64,000 bases of DNA from contig JAICGZ010000002.1 in NCBI GenBank assembly GCA_025922875.1, positions 1 through 64,000 on the forward strand, written 5' to 3'. This DNA comes from Pyrinomonadaceae bacterium. Its GTDB lineage: Bacteria > Acidobacteriota > Blastocatellia > Pyrinomonadales > Pyrinomonadaceae. Made by a program: the position numbers and the translations under genes. Below the pieces are notes generated by a model, which did not search any database, was not told where the DNA came from, and saw only the letters and a program-made list of their open reading frames with translations. Shown here piece by piece: positions 43,440 to 52,281 of the stretch (the stretch's first letter is position 1; every line of letters begins with the position of its first letter).

Positions 43440-44749
43440 GCGTAGCGTACAGTTCTGAGTTCAGGTTCAAAAAAATCAAGGAGAAAGTGATCGACTTCCA
43501 AAAGACCACGACGAGTAAGCGCAATCATGCCGTTTTCACGTTGCAGCAAACTCTTATCTTCAAGTTCTTCGTAAACAGGTTGGAATTCTTTCCAAACATC
43601 CACGCCAAACTTCTTCTGAAAGTAAGCGATTTCGATCCGTCCGGTTTTTAATTGCAAGACCATCTCGCGAATGAGCCGCTGCTTCGGCGTCAGCGAAACG
43701 GCGCGCAACAGCGGCAGACGATCCTCGTTAAGGATGCGCACATACTCCTCGAAGTTGTGCGCATTCTGGAAATTAACCCCTCCAAAATGTGAAAACGACG
43801 AGACACCAATGCCGATCATGTCGCCGCCATGCCAAAGGGCGTCCCTGTAAATGAAACGGCAAGTCTTCTTCTTCGTCGCTACAATGTCTGTTCCCGCAAT
43901 TTCGTAGTCGTGCGCAAGAAATTGTTCAAACGCGTAATTAAGCCAGCTGCGTTTCGTCTCCCAGCCGGCGATAGGTGATGTGACACCCTTCTTCAAAATG
44001 TCCTGAGAGATGACGGTGTTGTAGGGCAGTTCCATCTGATAGATCGTGACGGAGTCAGGTTGGAGCTCGATCGTACGGCGCACTGCGTCACGCCACTTCT
44101 CTTCCGTCTCACCCATCATGCCTGCGATGAGATCGACGTTGATCTGCGGGAAGTCGACCTCTCGCGCCCACTGGTAAGCACGATAAATTTCGGGCGACAA
44201 GTGAGCGCGACCGTTTGCGGCGAGAATCTCATCATCGAAGTGTTCAATGCCCAGACTGAGCCGCGTCACGCCGATCTCTTTCAACGTTTCGAGTTTCGAC
44301 TTTTGCAGAGTGCCTGGTTCACACTCGAAAGTAACCTCTTCCGCGTTCTGCCAGCTAACGTGACGATTCAGACCATCGACCAGATAGCGCAACTGTTTGT
44401 CGCTAATGTATGAAGGCGTGCCGCCGCCAAAGTACGCGAACCGCAGTTGGCGTCCCTCAAAAGCCGGCATGCGGCTGTAAAGTTCGTTCTCTTTGATCAG
44501 GGCGTCGAGATAGATCTCGATCTCAGACGACTTCTTGTCGGTGTAAACTTTGAAGTAACAAAAGTGGCAGCGCTTCCGGCAGAAGGGGATGTGAATATAA
44601 AGACCTAAAGGGTCTTCGATTCTGGGCGGCTGGTTTAGGGCGTCGAGAACTTCGGGAACAAACCCCGGCTTCCACTGGGAGAACGGCGGATAGTTCGAGA
44701 CAAAATAGTTTCCTACTTCAGTTCGGGTTTGAGCGATGTCTACCGTCAT
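43436..44749 (-). CDS. HemN/HemW-like radical SAM protein
   Basis: 437 aa. YIHIPFCRKRCHFCYF holds the CxxxCxxC cluster motif (Cys57, 61, 64), with the fourth-position Cys of HemN replaced by Phe/Tyr context; FGGGTPS, ECEPGTL, LSLGIEHFDDEIL and DLIAGMMGETEEKW follow in the order seen in coproporphyrinogen III oxidase-like proteins. The C-terminal HemN_C region is present (LKTGRIEIAYFQKKFG, RRGLLEVDHFLLDFF). The family includes heme chaperones (HemW), dehydrogenases and class C methylases or cyclopropanases of natural products. Coupling to a halogenase-like flavoprotein favours a biosynthetic role over haem synthesis (inference). Confidence 0.87.
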   Translation of the reverse strand: MTVDIAQTRTEVGNYFVSNYPPFSQWKPGFVPEVLDALNQPPRIEDPLGLYIHIPFCRKRCHFCYFKVYTDKKSSEIEIYLDALIKENELYSRMPAFEGRQLRFAYFGGGTPSYISDKQLRYLVDGLNRHVSWQNAEEVTFECEPGTLQKSKLETLKEIGVTRLSLGIEHFDDEILAANGRAHLSPEIYRAYQWAREVDFPQINVDLIAGMMGETEEKWRDAVRRTIELQPDSVTIYQMELPYNTVISQDILKKGVTSPIAGWETKRSWLNYAFEQFLAHDYEIAGTDIVATKKKTCRFIYRDALWHGGDMIGIGVSSFSHFGGVNFQNAHNFEEYVRILNEDRLPLLRAVSLTPKQRLIREMVLQLKTGRIEIAYFQKKFGVDVWKEFQPVYEELEDKSLLQRENGMIALTRRGLLEVDHFLLDFFEPELRTVRYA

Positions 44750-44778
44750 TCCAAATTCAACTTAGCATCAATGCGAAT

Positions 44779-44863
44779 GATTGCCAATTGCCGATTGCCA
44801 ATTGCCAATTGCCAATTTGAAGAACCGCTACAATCGGCAATCGGCAATTGGAAATCGGCAATG
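44779..44863. repeat. 'TTGCCAATTGCCGATTGCCAATT' palindromic repeat
   Basis: ATTGCCAATTGCCGATTGCC, with two further ATTGCCAATT units, faces CAATCGGCAATCGGCAATTGG...CGGCAATG. It lies between the divergent radical SAM and antiporter genes and contains the false start (44848) of the antiporter track ORF. Confidence 0.85.
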
Positions 44864-44931
44864 ACCCCGGTATTACGCACGAGTCGTTGAGTAAGTTGCG
44901 CGGTTCCAACCTCGCGTTGTATAGAAAGCCA

Positions 44932-46365
44932 ATGCCCCGGCCCACTGGATTCACTTTTTCGCACACCCGGAACTATTTACCGTATCTCCTGTTGCTATTG
45001 GTTTTTATAGGCGGCGTTTGGCTGATCCTCGCTGCCGGCTCACGCCTGCACCCTGCAACCCCGCTCGCGACAACAACCGAGCCGGTATCAGCAACCGGAG
45101 TTATTTGGGAAAACTTCAGGACTCCACTCAGCATTCTGCTCATGCAGATAATCGTCATCCTGGCGCTCGCAGGACTGTTTCGACGGTTGTTTCGCGCGAT
45201 CGGTCAGCCACCTGTGATGGGCGAGATGATCGCCGGGATCGTGCTGGGCCCGTCGGTGCTCGGCCTGTTTTTCCCTCCGGCGCTGGCGTTTCTCTTTCCA
45301 CCGGCTTCGCTGGAAACACTGCGACTACTCAGTCAAATCGGTGTTGTACTCTTCATGTTTGTTGTCGGCATGGAGTTGGACGTCAGGCGCCTGCGAGAAA
45401 AAGGATCGGCAGCGGTGATGATCAGTCACGCGAGCATTATCGTGCCTTTTCTTCTCGGTGCGGCCCTTTCACTTTTTCTTTACCAGGAACTCGCGTCGCC
45501 AGGAACCTCTTTCAACGCATTTGCGTTATTCATCGGAGTTGCGATGAGCATCACTGCTTTTCCGGTGCTGGCCCGGATCCTCGAAGACCGCGGCATGTCG
45601 CAAACTTATCTTGGCTCGATTGCGATCACTTGCGCTGCTGTTGACGACGTCACTGCCTGGTGCATCCTGGCACTGGTGATTGCCCTCGTGAAAGCGATGG
45701 GTATCGGGATCTCCGCGATCACCATCGTCCTGACACTGATTTTTGCAGCTTCGATGTTCTTTGTAGTGCGACCGCAATTGGGTCGCCTAATCAAAGAGCC
45801 CGACTCGCAGCTTCACAGGCGCCGGCTGATTCCGATTATCCTGGCATTTGTTTTGGCCTGTGCGCTGATCACGGAAACGATCGGTATTCACGCATTATTC
45901 GGTGCTTTCATGGCCGGAGTAGTAATGCCTCCGATAACGGAGTTCAGGATCTTTCTCAAGGACAAGCTCGAGGCTTTTGGTTCTTATGCGTTGCTTCCGC
46001 TCTTCTTTGCGTTCACAGGGTTACGCACGCAAGTCGGACTGTTGAATGATTCGCAAGACTGGCTGTTGTGCGCCGTGATTATCCTCGTAGCGATCGCAGG
46101 TAAACTCGGCGGAAGCATGTTGATGAGTCGCTGGACGGGAATGAACTGGTCGCAATCATTCGCGATCGGCGTACTCATGAACACGAGAGGATTAGTTGAA
46201 CTTGTAGTGCTGAATGTTGGCTACGATCTTGGTATTCTCTCCGGGCGAATTTTTACGATGATGGTGTTGATGGCACTCGTAACGACGTTCATGACGGGAC
46301 CACTGCTGGCGCTCGTCGCAAAACCAGAAGAGATCTCGCGCAAAGGCGCTAAGGCGCAAAGTTAA
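44932..46365 (+). CDS. CPA2-family cation:proton antiporter
   Basis: 477 aa from ATG 44932 ([11 protein letters not shown]); the ORF upstream to 44848 is repeat sequence. About 13 hydrophobic helices. After an N-terminal helix ([18 protein letters not shown]), the Na_H_Exchanger core starts with [19 protein letters not shown], the Kef/NapA signature, followed by [21 protein letters not shown] and [14 protein letters not shown] with the DD-type transport site, then [14 protein letters not shown]. It exchanges Na+ or K+ for H+ at the inner membrane. There is no RCK/TrkA domain. The last residues SRKGAKAQS and the stop come from a palindromic repeat arm. Confidence 0.93.
   Translation: MPRPTGFTFSHTRNYLPYLLLLLVFIGGVWLILAAGSRLHPATPLATTTEPVSATGVIWENFRTPLSILLMQIIVILALAGLFRRLFRAIGQPPVMGEMIAGIVLGPSVLGLFFPPALAFLFPPASLETLRLLSQIGVVLFMFVVGMELDVRRLREKGSAAVMISHASIIVPFLLGAALSLFLYQELASPGTSFNAFALFIGVAMSITAFPVLARILEDRGMSQTYLGSIAITCAAVDDVTAWCILALVIALVKAMGIGISAITIVLTLIFAASMFFVVRPQLGRLIKEPDSQLHRRRLIPIILAFVLACALITETIGIHALFGAFMAGVVMPPITEFRIFLKDKLEAFGSYALLPLFFAFTGLRTQVGLLNDSQDWLLCAVIILVAIAGKLGGSMLMSRWTGMNWSQSFAIGVLMNTRGLVELVVLNVGYDLGILSGRIFTMMVLMALVTTFMTGPLLALVAKPEEISRKGAKAQS
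46335..46362. repeat. Single arm of the 'CGCAAAGGCGCAAAG' repeat ending the antiporter gene
   Basis: TCTCGCGCAAAGGCGCTAAGGCGCAAAG encodes SRKGAKAQS at the C-terminus of the antiporter; the stop follows at once. No opposing arm is present, so this is a half element. Confidence 0.75.
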
Positions 46366-46379
46366 GAAGGAGAACAGTG

Positions 46380-46877
46380 ATGACAAGAAAGACGTTGTTG
46401 ATAGCCGCCGTGACTATGACTTTGTCAGTACTCGCCTTCGCGGCAACGAAACCAAACTTCAGCGGCACCTGGACGATGGATCGCGCGCGTACCTATGGTC
46501 TGCCTGGAAATATGACCCAGATCCTCACCATCACACACAAAGACGATCAAATCGAGTTGGAAACAAAACTGATCCAGCCTGACAACGAACGCGTGGTGAA
46601 AGACACGATAATTCTCGACGGCAAGGAACACGAGTTCACGCCTGTAGTACCTCCCAACGCGCCGCCGGCGAAAGGTAAACGAACCGCGGTTTGGTTGCCG
46701 GGTGACAAGGGGATTCAGGTAACTGAAGTGACGACCGCTGAGACACCGAAGGGACCGGTCACCACACAATCTGTGAGGAAATGGACCATCACGGCCGAGG
46801 GCGAGTTAGTGATCGACATTTACGTCGACAATCCAAACGTTTCCTTCGAAGCAAAACGGATCTTTAAGAAGCAGTAA
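46380..46877 (+). CDS. Small secreted lipocalin-like protein
   Basis: 165 aa from ATG 46380, after AAGGAG; GTG 46377 is one codon earlier. Signal peptide MTRKTLLIAAVTMTLSVLAFAA. The mature part starts KPNFSGTWTMD, the lipocalin/calycin-like FSGTW motif widespread in secreted acidobacterial proteins, followed by alternating strands (QILTITHKDDQIELETKL, KDTIILDGKEHEFTP, GIQVTEVTTAE, RKWTITAEGELVIDIYV). It is a beta-barrel binding protein of unknown ligand. It is 14 bases after the antiporter gene and probably co-transcribed. Confidence 0.8.
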   Translation: MTRKTLLIAAVTMTLSVLAFAATKPNFSGTWTMDRARTYGLPGNMTQILTITHKDDQIELETKLIQPDNERVVKDTIILDGKEHEFTPVVPPNAPPAKGKRTAVWLPGDKGIQVTEVTTAETPKGPVTTQSVRKWTITAEGELVIDIYVDNPNVSFEAKRIFKKQ

Positions 46878-46900
46878 TCCACAGATTGATCTGTGGATTA
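46875..46900. terminator. Perfect 12-bp hairpin between convergent genes ('TCCACAGAT' family)
   Basis: TAATCCACAGAT (46875-46886) and ATCTGTGGATTA (46889-46900) are exact complements around TG. It contains the stop codons of both the lipocalin-like gene and propeller gene 4, so it can end both transcripts. The words match the repeat at 35149-35197. Confidence 0.7.
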
Positions 46901-48271
46901 CTTCGCCGAGATATCATAAGCCGCCATCTCTGTGGAGTTGCGGACCAGCAACCGTCCACTGGCGATCGCGGGATAATTCCACGTCTGGCCTTGCAGGGCT
47001 GAGAAGCGCGCCACTTCCGTATACTGATTGGGCGTGGCTTTTACCAACGCAATCTCCCCCTTGTCGCTGGTTACGATCAAGTGTCCGCCTGCGAGCAATA
47101 CCTGGCCGTAACCATACCGGCCCTCTTTCCATTTACGCTCACCCGTGTTCACGTCCAGGCAAACCAGAATTCCTTCGTCGAGACCATAAACGTACCCGTT
47201 ATGAAGAACTGAGCTGTTGAACTTGTTCTTCATGTTGTTGTTTTCCCAGATCGTAGTTGCGGTGTAACTGTTGCCGCTGCCCTTGATCTCCACGAGTGCC
47301 GCGCCTTTTCCGTAGCCCGACGAAATGAAGAAACGATTCTGATCGACGGGGATCGGTTGCGAGGCATTGATGCCCATGTCCGTGTCCCACGGATAGCTCC
47401 AGAGCAGCGCTCCAGTTTCAGGAACAAGTCCGAGAACGCGCGACGCGCTGACAACAACAATCTGCCGGCGTCCGGCGAGTTCAACTAGCATCGGTGAAAC
47501 GTAAGCTTGCGAATCGTTGAGTACTTTCCAAACGGGCGCACCCGTCATCTTGTTGTAGGCGACCACCGATTTGTTTGGCGCACCGCCCGGAAGCACGATG
47601 ACTTTGTCGTCAACAACCAGCGGCGATGCGGCCATGGCCCACGGAAGATTATTCGCCTGGTTGTCGGAGAGAATGTTTTTGCCCCAGATCACCGCGCCAC
47701 TGTTGGCATCGAGACAGCGCAACTCGCCGGTTGCGCCGAGGGCGTAGATCCGGCCCTGGTCCCATGTAGGAGTGGCGCGTGGTCCATCGCCGGTTGAATC
47801 CGTGAATTCAGCTTTCCATTTTTGCGCCCACAGTTCGCGTCCGGTTCCCACGTCGTAAGCCGCGACGACTTCCTGGTTTCGTCTCTGCTCAATCGTGTAG
47901 GCCTTGCCTTCAGCAACAGCGAAGGACGCGTGTCCGACGCCCACCGGTTGTTTCCAGATTACGGGTAATCCATTGGCAGGCCAGTTCGTCGCAACTGGCG
48001 TTTCGTCATACTTACCATCGCGTTTTGGACCGCGAAAGGTCGTCCAGTAGTTTCGCACAGGAGCAGGCTGAGTCGTCGCTGTTTGGTCGGGCGAGGCTGC
48101 AACACTCGCTTGCGGAGACGGGCTCGTCGCCGCGACAGGTGCGGCCGGAGCTTGAGCAGCCTGTTGTTGGCGATGCTGTTCGACCGCTGCATCGTGGGCC
48201 TGCCTGGAGCCTGAACTACAGCCAGCAACGATCAGAAGAATTGAGAGGAACAGAATGGATCGTCGAAACAT
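46898..48271 (-). CDS. PQQ-like beta-propeller lipoprotein 4
   Basis: 457 aa from ATG 48271 with GAGGTG upstream. The signal MFRRSILFLSILLIVAGCSSG has a lipobox (VAGC), so unlike its paralogues it is lipid-anchored. A low-complexity Gln/Ala/Pro linker (residues ~25-75) leads to YWTTFRGPKRDGKYDETPV and the propeller: AYDVGTGRELWAQ, CLDANSGAVIWGKNIL, AYNKMTGAPVWKV, LVPETGALLWSY, CLDVNTGERKWK. C-terminal KATPNQYTEVARFSA aligns with propellers 1 and 3. Function unknown. Confidence 0.9.
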   Translation of the reverse strand: MFRRSILFLSILLIVAGCSSGSRQAHDAAVEQHRQQQAAQAPAAPVAATSPSPQASVAASPDQTATTQPAPVRNYWTTFRGPKRDGKYDETPVATNWPANGLPVIWKQPVGVGHASFAVAEGKAYTIEQRRNQEVVAAYDVGTGRELWAQKWKAEFTDSTGDGPRATPTWDQGRIYALGATGELRCLDANSGAVIWGKNILSDNQANNLPWAMAASPLVVDDKVIVLPGGAPNKSVVAYNKMTGAPVWKVLNDSQAYVSPMLVELAGRRQIVVVSASRVLGLVPETGALLWSYPWDTDMGINASQPIPVDQNRFFISSGYGKGAALVEIKGSGNSYTATTIWENNNMKNKFNSSVLHNGYVYGLDEGILVCLDVNTGERKWKEGRYGYGQVLLAGGHLIVTSDKGEIALVKATPNQYTEVARFSALQGQTWNYPAIASGRLLVRNSTEMAAYDISAK

Positions 48272-48340
48272 AAGCCCACACCTCTTTTTAGACACTTACT
48301 TGTTAGACGCCGGAATGGCAAAAATGTTACAGGATTTTTG

Positions 48341-49684
48341 TTAACTTCCTATGCAGTAAAGGTTCTTCTCGCCGCGAATGTAGATTTTGCCGTCCGCGAT
48401 CGCCGGAGACGCATAGACCGGTTCTCCGATCGAATTCGTCCCGAGGATCTCGTGCTTCGGTCCTGACTTCACGATGAACGTGTCGCCATCTTCGCTGGTC
48501 ATTAAAATCTTCCCTTCAAACGCAACGGGAGAGGCCGTGAAAGTCGCCGGGATTGGAATTCGTCCGCCCTCGTATTTCACTTCGCCTGTCCGGGCATCGA
48601 TGCAGGTGAGGATGCCACGGTCAGTTGTTAAATACAGGTAGTCGCCATACAAGATCGGTGACGGCACATACGCCGTGCCTTTGGCATATGTCCAGGGCAC
48701 GTTAGGTGTACCGGTGAGATCCCCATTTTGGCCTAAACGAATGGCCATCGCGATCTTTGCCGGAAAGCCCGCGACCAGATACACCATCTCATTGTTTGCG
48801 ACCGGTGAGGGAATCGCATTGCTCTCCACGCCCTTGTGACGCCACAGTTCTTTGCCAGTCGCGGGATCGTATGAAATCACTGCCTCTGTTCCGCTCGCGA
48901 TCAATTCGGCTCTGGTTGAGGTGCGCACCAGCAAAGGTGTGGACCAACTTACCTGCACCTTCCGCGGAGTTCTCCAAGCCTCTTTGCCCGTCTTCTTGTC
49001 GACCGCAACGATGAAAGACGCTGTACCGTTGTCTTCGTCGCACTGCACGATGACGAGATTGTTGAAGAGGATGGGTGACGTGCCGGTCCCCATGCCCAGG
49101 TTGGCGAGGTTTCCGAGCTGTGCTTTCCACGCCAGTTTACCTTTGAAGTCGTAGGCATACAGACCTTCCGTGCCGAAAAACGCATAGACCAGGTTGCCGT
49201 CAGTAGCCGGTGTCGATGCAGCATACGAACTCTTGCGATGACGATTGTCGTAGGGCGTGCCTTCCCACGCAGTAGCCTGCCAAAGGATCTTGCCAGTGTC
49301 GCGATCGAGGGAGATTACTTTGAACGTGTGTTTGCGATCCGCGCCGACGCTGTCCGGATGGACAAACTCTTTGTCGCCGTCCAGGACGTGCTTCACAGCC
49401 TTAGCTCCGGGCACCACGGGTCCTTCAACCGCAGTAGTTAGAAATACTTGTTTGCCCCAAACAATTGGCGACGAATGCGCGCGACCTTCGATTGACGCCT
49501 TCCACTTGATGTTTTTGGTCGGGCTCCATTCGGAGGGAAGATTTTTCTCGTTGGAGATGCCGGAGCCGTCCGGTCCTCTCCACTGCGGCCAGTTCCCTGC
49601 TGAGGCGTTGTATGCGAGCGCGTTGAGCGCCGCAAAAAAGATCCCGAGGCTAAGTGTTAATCCGATTCGGCGTGATAGTTTCAC
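48341..49684 (-). CDS. Secreted PQQ-like beta-propeller protein 5
   Basis: 447 aa. Signal peptide MKLSRRIGLTLSLGIFFAALNALA, then [20 protein letters not shown]. Repeats: [73 protein letters not shown]. The C-terminus is VKSGPKHEILGTNSIGEPVYASPAIADGKIYIRG. It closely parallels propeller 6, the next gene upstream on the same strand, in both length and text (DG.LV..FGTEGLYAYD against GKYLIVNFGSAGLYAYD), pointing to a tandem duplication. Periplasmic, unknown ligand. Confidence 0.92.
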   Translation of the reverse strand: MKLSRRIGLTLSLGIFFAALNALAYNASAGNWPQWRGPDGSGISNEKNLPSEWSPTKNIKWKASIEGRAHSSPIVWGKQVFLTTAVEGPVVPGAKAVKHVLDGDKEFVHPDSVGADRKHTFKVISLDRDTGKILWQATAWEGTPYDNRHRKSSYAASTPATDGNLVYAFFGTEGLYAYDFKGKLAWKAQLGNLANLGMGTGTSPILFNNLVIVQCDEDNGTASFIVAVDKKTGKEAWRTPRKVQVSWSTPLLVRTSTRAELIASGTEAVISYDPATGKELWRHKGVESNAIPSPVANNEMVYLVAGFPAKIAMAIRLGQNGDLTGTPNVPWTYAKGTAYVPSPILYGDYLYLTTDRGILTCIDARTGEVKYEGGRIPIPATFTASPVAFEGKILMTSEDGDTFIVKSGPKHEILGTNSIGEPVYASPAIADGKIYIRGEKNLYCIGS

Positions 49685-49714
49685 TGGGCTATTCCTTTCC
49701 GTGTTCAGCGATGG

Positions 49715-51079
49715 CTATTTTCCTGACTTGTCTTTCGAAACAGGCGATTCTCCAAAAGCAAACAGATGTGAGATCGTGCGCACGATCACGAGGTTATCCG
49801 AAATTGCCGGTGTGGCCATCATGACTTCACCAACAGGGTTCTTCGCCAGCAACTCGTACGCTGGTCCGGCCTTCACTACAAAAACGTCGCCGTCTTCACT
49901 CGAAAAGTAAATCTTTCCGTCAGAGGCAACAGGTGAAGCGGTAAAGGCGCCGCCGGTGCCGCCTAATCGCTCCTGGTAAATACGGTCGCCGCTCCTGGCG
50001 TTATAAGCAGTCAACACACCCTGATTCGAGCAGGTGTAAAGCAGATCGCCATAGACGATCGGAGTCGGCATGTATGGACCACCACGCTGCTTGCTCCAGG
50101 CAATGAACTCGCTCGATTCCTTGCCATCCTTCAGCGTGAGGTCGCCGCTACCGCCTGGTCGAATCGCATAAATCGGCTGTATGGGTGCATAACCACTCGT
50201 AACGAAGATCAGGTCATGGGCCACGAAAGGCGTGGGGGTCGTTATTTCAGACATCGGCCCGAGTCTCCACAACTCTTTTCCAGTGGCGGGATCGTAACTA
50301 CGAATCGCTTTGGGGCCGGTAGTAATCAGTTCAGCGCGCAGCTTGCCGTCATAAACCGTAGGCGAACCCCAGGAAGGGATCTCCTCACGCGGAGTTTTCC
50401 ACACTTGCTTTCCGGTTTTGATGTCGTAAGCAGCGATGAAGGAGTTCTTTTGAATGTCGGCTTGAACTATCACCAGATCCTTGTAGATAGTGGGCGAGCT
50501 GCCGTACTCCCATTGGTAATCGGCATCGTAAAACCATCCTGCATCAAGCACGCCGAGATCCTGTTTCCAGAGAAGCTTTCCGTTGAGATCGTATGCATAC
50601 AAACCAGCGGAGCCGAAATTTACGATCAGGTATTTTCCATCCGTCGCGGGTGTCGAGTCGGCATGTGTAGACTTAGGGTGACGCTTCACCTTCGGCATCC
50701 CATCGAAGGCGGTTTGCTCCCAAAGGATTTTGCCGGTCGACTTATCTATAGCAAACACTTTCCACGCATGCTGCGGATCGTCTTTGACTGGTTCGACGTC
50801 GCCGTAAAGTCCAAACCGGGTTTCATCTTTAGTGCTACTACTAACGGCCGTGGTCACAAAGACCTTGTCGCCCCAGACTACGGGACTCGAATGTGAGAGA
50901 CCGGGAATACGCGTCTTCCAACGGACATTCTGTGAGGTCGACGCGTCCCATTTGACGGGCTTCGCTTGTCCTTCAGTTACTCCGGTCGCGCCTGGACCAC
51001 GAAACTGCGGCCAGTTCTGTGCTCGCGCCGCGCTTACACCAACGACAAGGAGAATAAAAGCGAGTAAAAATCGTTTCAT
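49715..51079 (-). CDS. Secreted PQQ-like beta-propeller protein 6
   Basis: 454 aa. Signal peptide MKRFLLAFILLVVGVSAARAQ, then NWPQFRGPGATGVTEGQAKP. Repeats: [72 protein letters not shown]. The end is VKAGPAYELLAKNPVGEVMMATPAISDNLVIVR. Its ATG overlaps the stop of the ankyrin gene (ATGA), so it is translated together with that protein; propeller 5 follows 30 bases later. The three may form one transcript. Confidence 0.92.
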   Translation of the reverse strand: MKRFLLAFILLVVGVSAARAQNWPQFRGPGATGVTEGQAKPVKWDASTSQNVRWKTRIPGLSHSSPVVWGDKVFVTTAVSSSTKDETRFGLYGDVEPVKDDPQHAWKVFAIDKSTGKILWEQTAFDGMPKVKRHPKSTHADSTPATDGKYLIVNFGSAGLYAYDLNGKLLWKQDLGVLDAGWFYDADYQWEYGSSPTIYKDLVIVQADIQKNSFIAAYDIKTGKQVWKTPREEIPSWGSPTVYDGKLRAELITTGPKAIRSYDPATGKELWRLGPMSEITTPTPFVAHDLIFVTSGYAPIQPIYAIRPGGSGDLTLKDGKESSEFIAWSKQRGGPYMPTPIVYGDLLYTCSNQGVLTAYNARSGDRIYQERLGGTGGAFTASPVASDGKIYFSSEDGDVFVVKAGPAYELLAKNPVGEVMMATPAISDNLVIVRTISHLFAFGESPVSKDKSGK

Positions 51080-51894
51080 GGTTGGACCTCAATGCGCTTC
51101 ATTTGATTTGTGGTTTGTCCCTGCTTGAAAGTCATGCTGGCAACCTTGCCGGCCTCAACATTGAACGTAAGAGTAATTCCGCCGAAGGCTACGGGGCGGA
51201 ACGTGGTGTTGTCCAACGCCATTAAGGGTTGTGGCTCGCGAGTGAATCCCGCGACAAACAACTTTCCTTCCTTGACACCTACCGTAACTTCGGGACCAGT
51301 CTCTCCCTTGTATTTTCCCGCGTATGACTGGAGCGTGGCGGCGTCCACCTCAAGCGGAGGCTTGGCTCCCGCTTTCTTCAACATCTCAGTGATCGCGGCG
51401 TTCTTCGCATTTCCTTCTGAAGTTAACAGTGCGGCCGTCAAATGCTCTGGTTTGAGTGCGCCGCTCTCGATCGCCAGCTTCACGAGCTCCGGGTTACTTT
51501 CCCGAATGCCCTCCATCAAAACATCATCGCCGCCGTCCGCGCCTTTTTGCAGGAGCAGGCGCACGACCTCGAAGTGTTTGCCGTTGAGGGCCCACGTCAT
51601 CGCCGTCGCGCCATAAAAAGTATCTTTTACTTTCACGTCAGCGCCGCGTTCGATCAGCACTTTCGTCACTTCCACGTTGCCGCGCTCTGCTGCTTTGAAT
51701 AGCGCAGTCGCGCCGTAACGAAACTTTGCATTTACATCAGCCCCGCGATCCAGCAGCGAAGTGACCGCCGCTGCGTCGCCTTTGCGAACAGCTTCAAAAA
51801 GTTGGTCGTTGAGTTGCTGTTTTGAATCTGTAGTGTTTTGTGGAAACAACAGGGCCAGCAGCGAAAACAGGAAGACCTTATGCAGCACCAACAT
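51076..51894 (-). CDS. Secreted ankyrin-repeat protein
   Basis: 272 aa, ATG 51894 after GGGAG. Signal peptide MLVLHKVFLFSLLALLFPQ. Three or four ankyrin repeats at ~30-130 (LFEAVRKGDAAAVTSLLDRGADVNAKF, ALFKAAERGNVEVTKVLIERGADVKVK, AMTWALNGKHFEVVRLLLQKGADG). The C-terminal ~90 residues (LQSYAGKYKGETGPEVTVGVKEGKLFVAG) match a small beta domain of the DUF3471 kind often fused to hydrolases or peptidases. It is a periplasmic scaffold protein of unknown partner, coupled to propeller 6 by a four-base overlap. Confidence 0.88.
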   Translation of the reverse strand: MLVLHKVFLFSLLALLFPQNTTDSKQQLNDQLFEAVRKGDAAAVTSLLDRGADVNAKFRYGATALFKAAERGNVEVTKVLIERGADVKVKDTFYGATAMTWALNGKHFEVVRLLLQKGADGGDDVLMEGIRESNPELVKLAIESGALKPEHLTAALLTSEGNAKNAAITEMLKKAGAKPPLEVDAATLQSYAGKYKGETGPEVTVGVKEGKLFVAGFTREPQPLMALDNTTFRPVAFGGITLTFNVEAGKVASMTFKQGQTTNQMKRIEVQP

Positions 51895-51909
51895 GATTTC
51901 TCCCGTAGT

Positions 51910-52150
51910 GGTTTATTGAGCCCGCGACTAGCGGGCGACGGCATAAAGCCTGGGGCGCAAGCCCCCAGGTTAATAAAAGCCCCAAGGTCCTAGCCCGCGA
52001 TAGCGGGCGATAGCTCGGCCGGAATTTCATCTCAACGTCGCGTGCGATCTGCGTCGACACTGTCGCCCACTTCGCGGGCTGAATATACATTCGTATTTGA
52101 TCCTGAGGCTGACGCCCCAGGCTATATGCTGACACCTGCTTCGCAGGTTT
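51910..52150. repeat. Cluster of short REP-like hairpins
   Basis: This is a 387-base gap (51895-52281) without a gene. At least five small dyads follow each other: GCCCGCGACTAGCGGGC, AGCCTGGGGCGCAAGCCCCCAGG, GCCCGCGATAGCGGGC, GCCCACTTCGCGGGC and CTGAGGCTGACGCCCCAGGCT-like, ending ACCTGCTTCGCAGGT. The variants share a layout of 6-8 bp stems with 3-5 base loops. They look like a nest of REP units of two sequence types, between divergent genes. Confidence 0.7.
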
Positions 52151-52281
52151 TAGTTGAACCTGCTAGAATTCAGAAAATTTGTAAACGCAGCAACGTGAGC
52201 TTACGTATTGTACATCCTTAAGGTTGCAAGCGCGCATATACTTCTAATCGCTTTTCCACTTTAGGATGACGGGCCTCCAAA

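Noticed and set aside
44848-44931. N-terminal extension of the antiporter ORF ([14 protein letters not shown]...)
   Set aside because: The start lies within a palindromic repeat and the segment is not like CPA2 N-termini; ATG 44932 is preferred.
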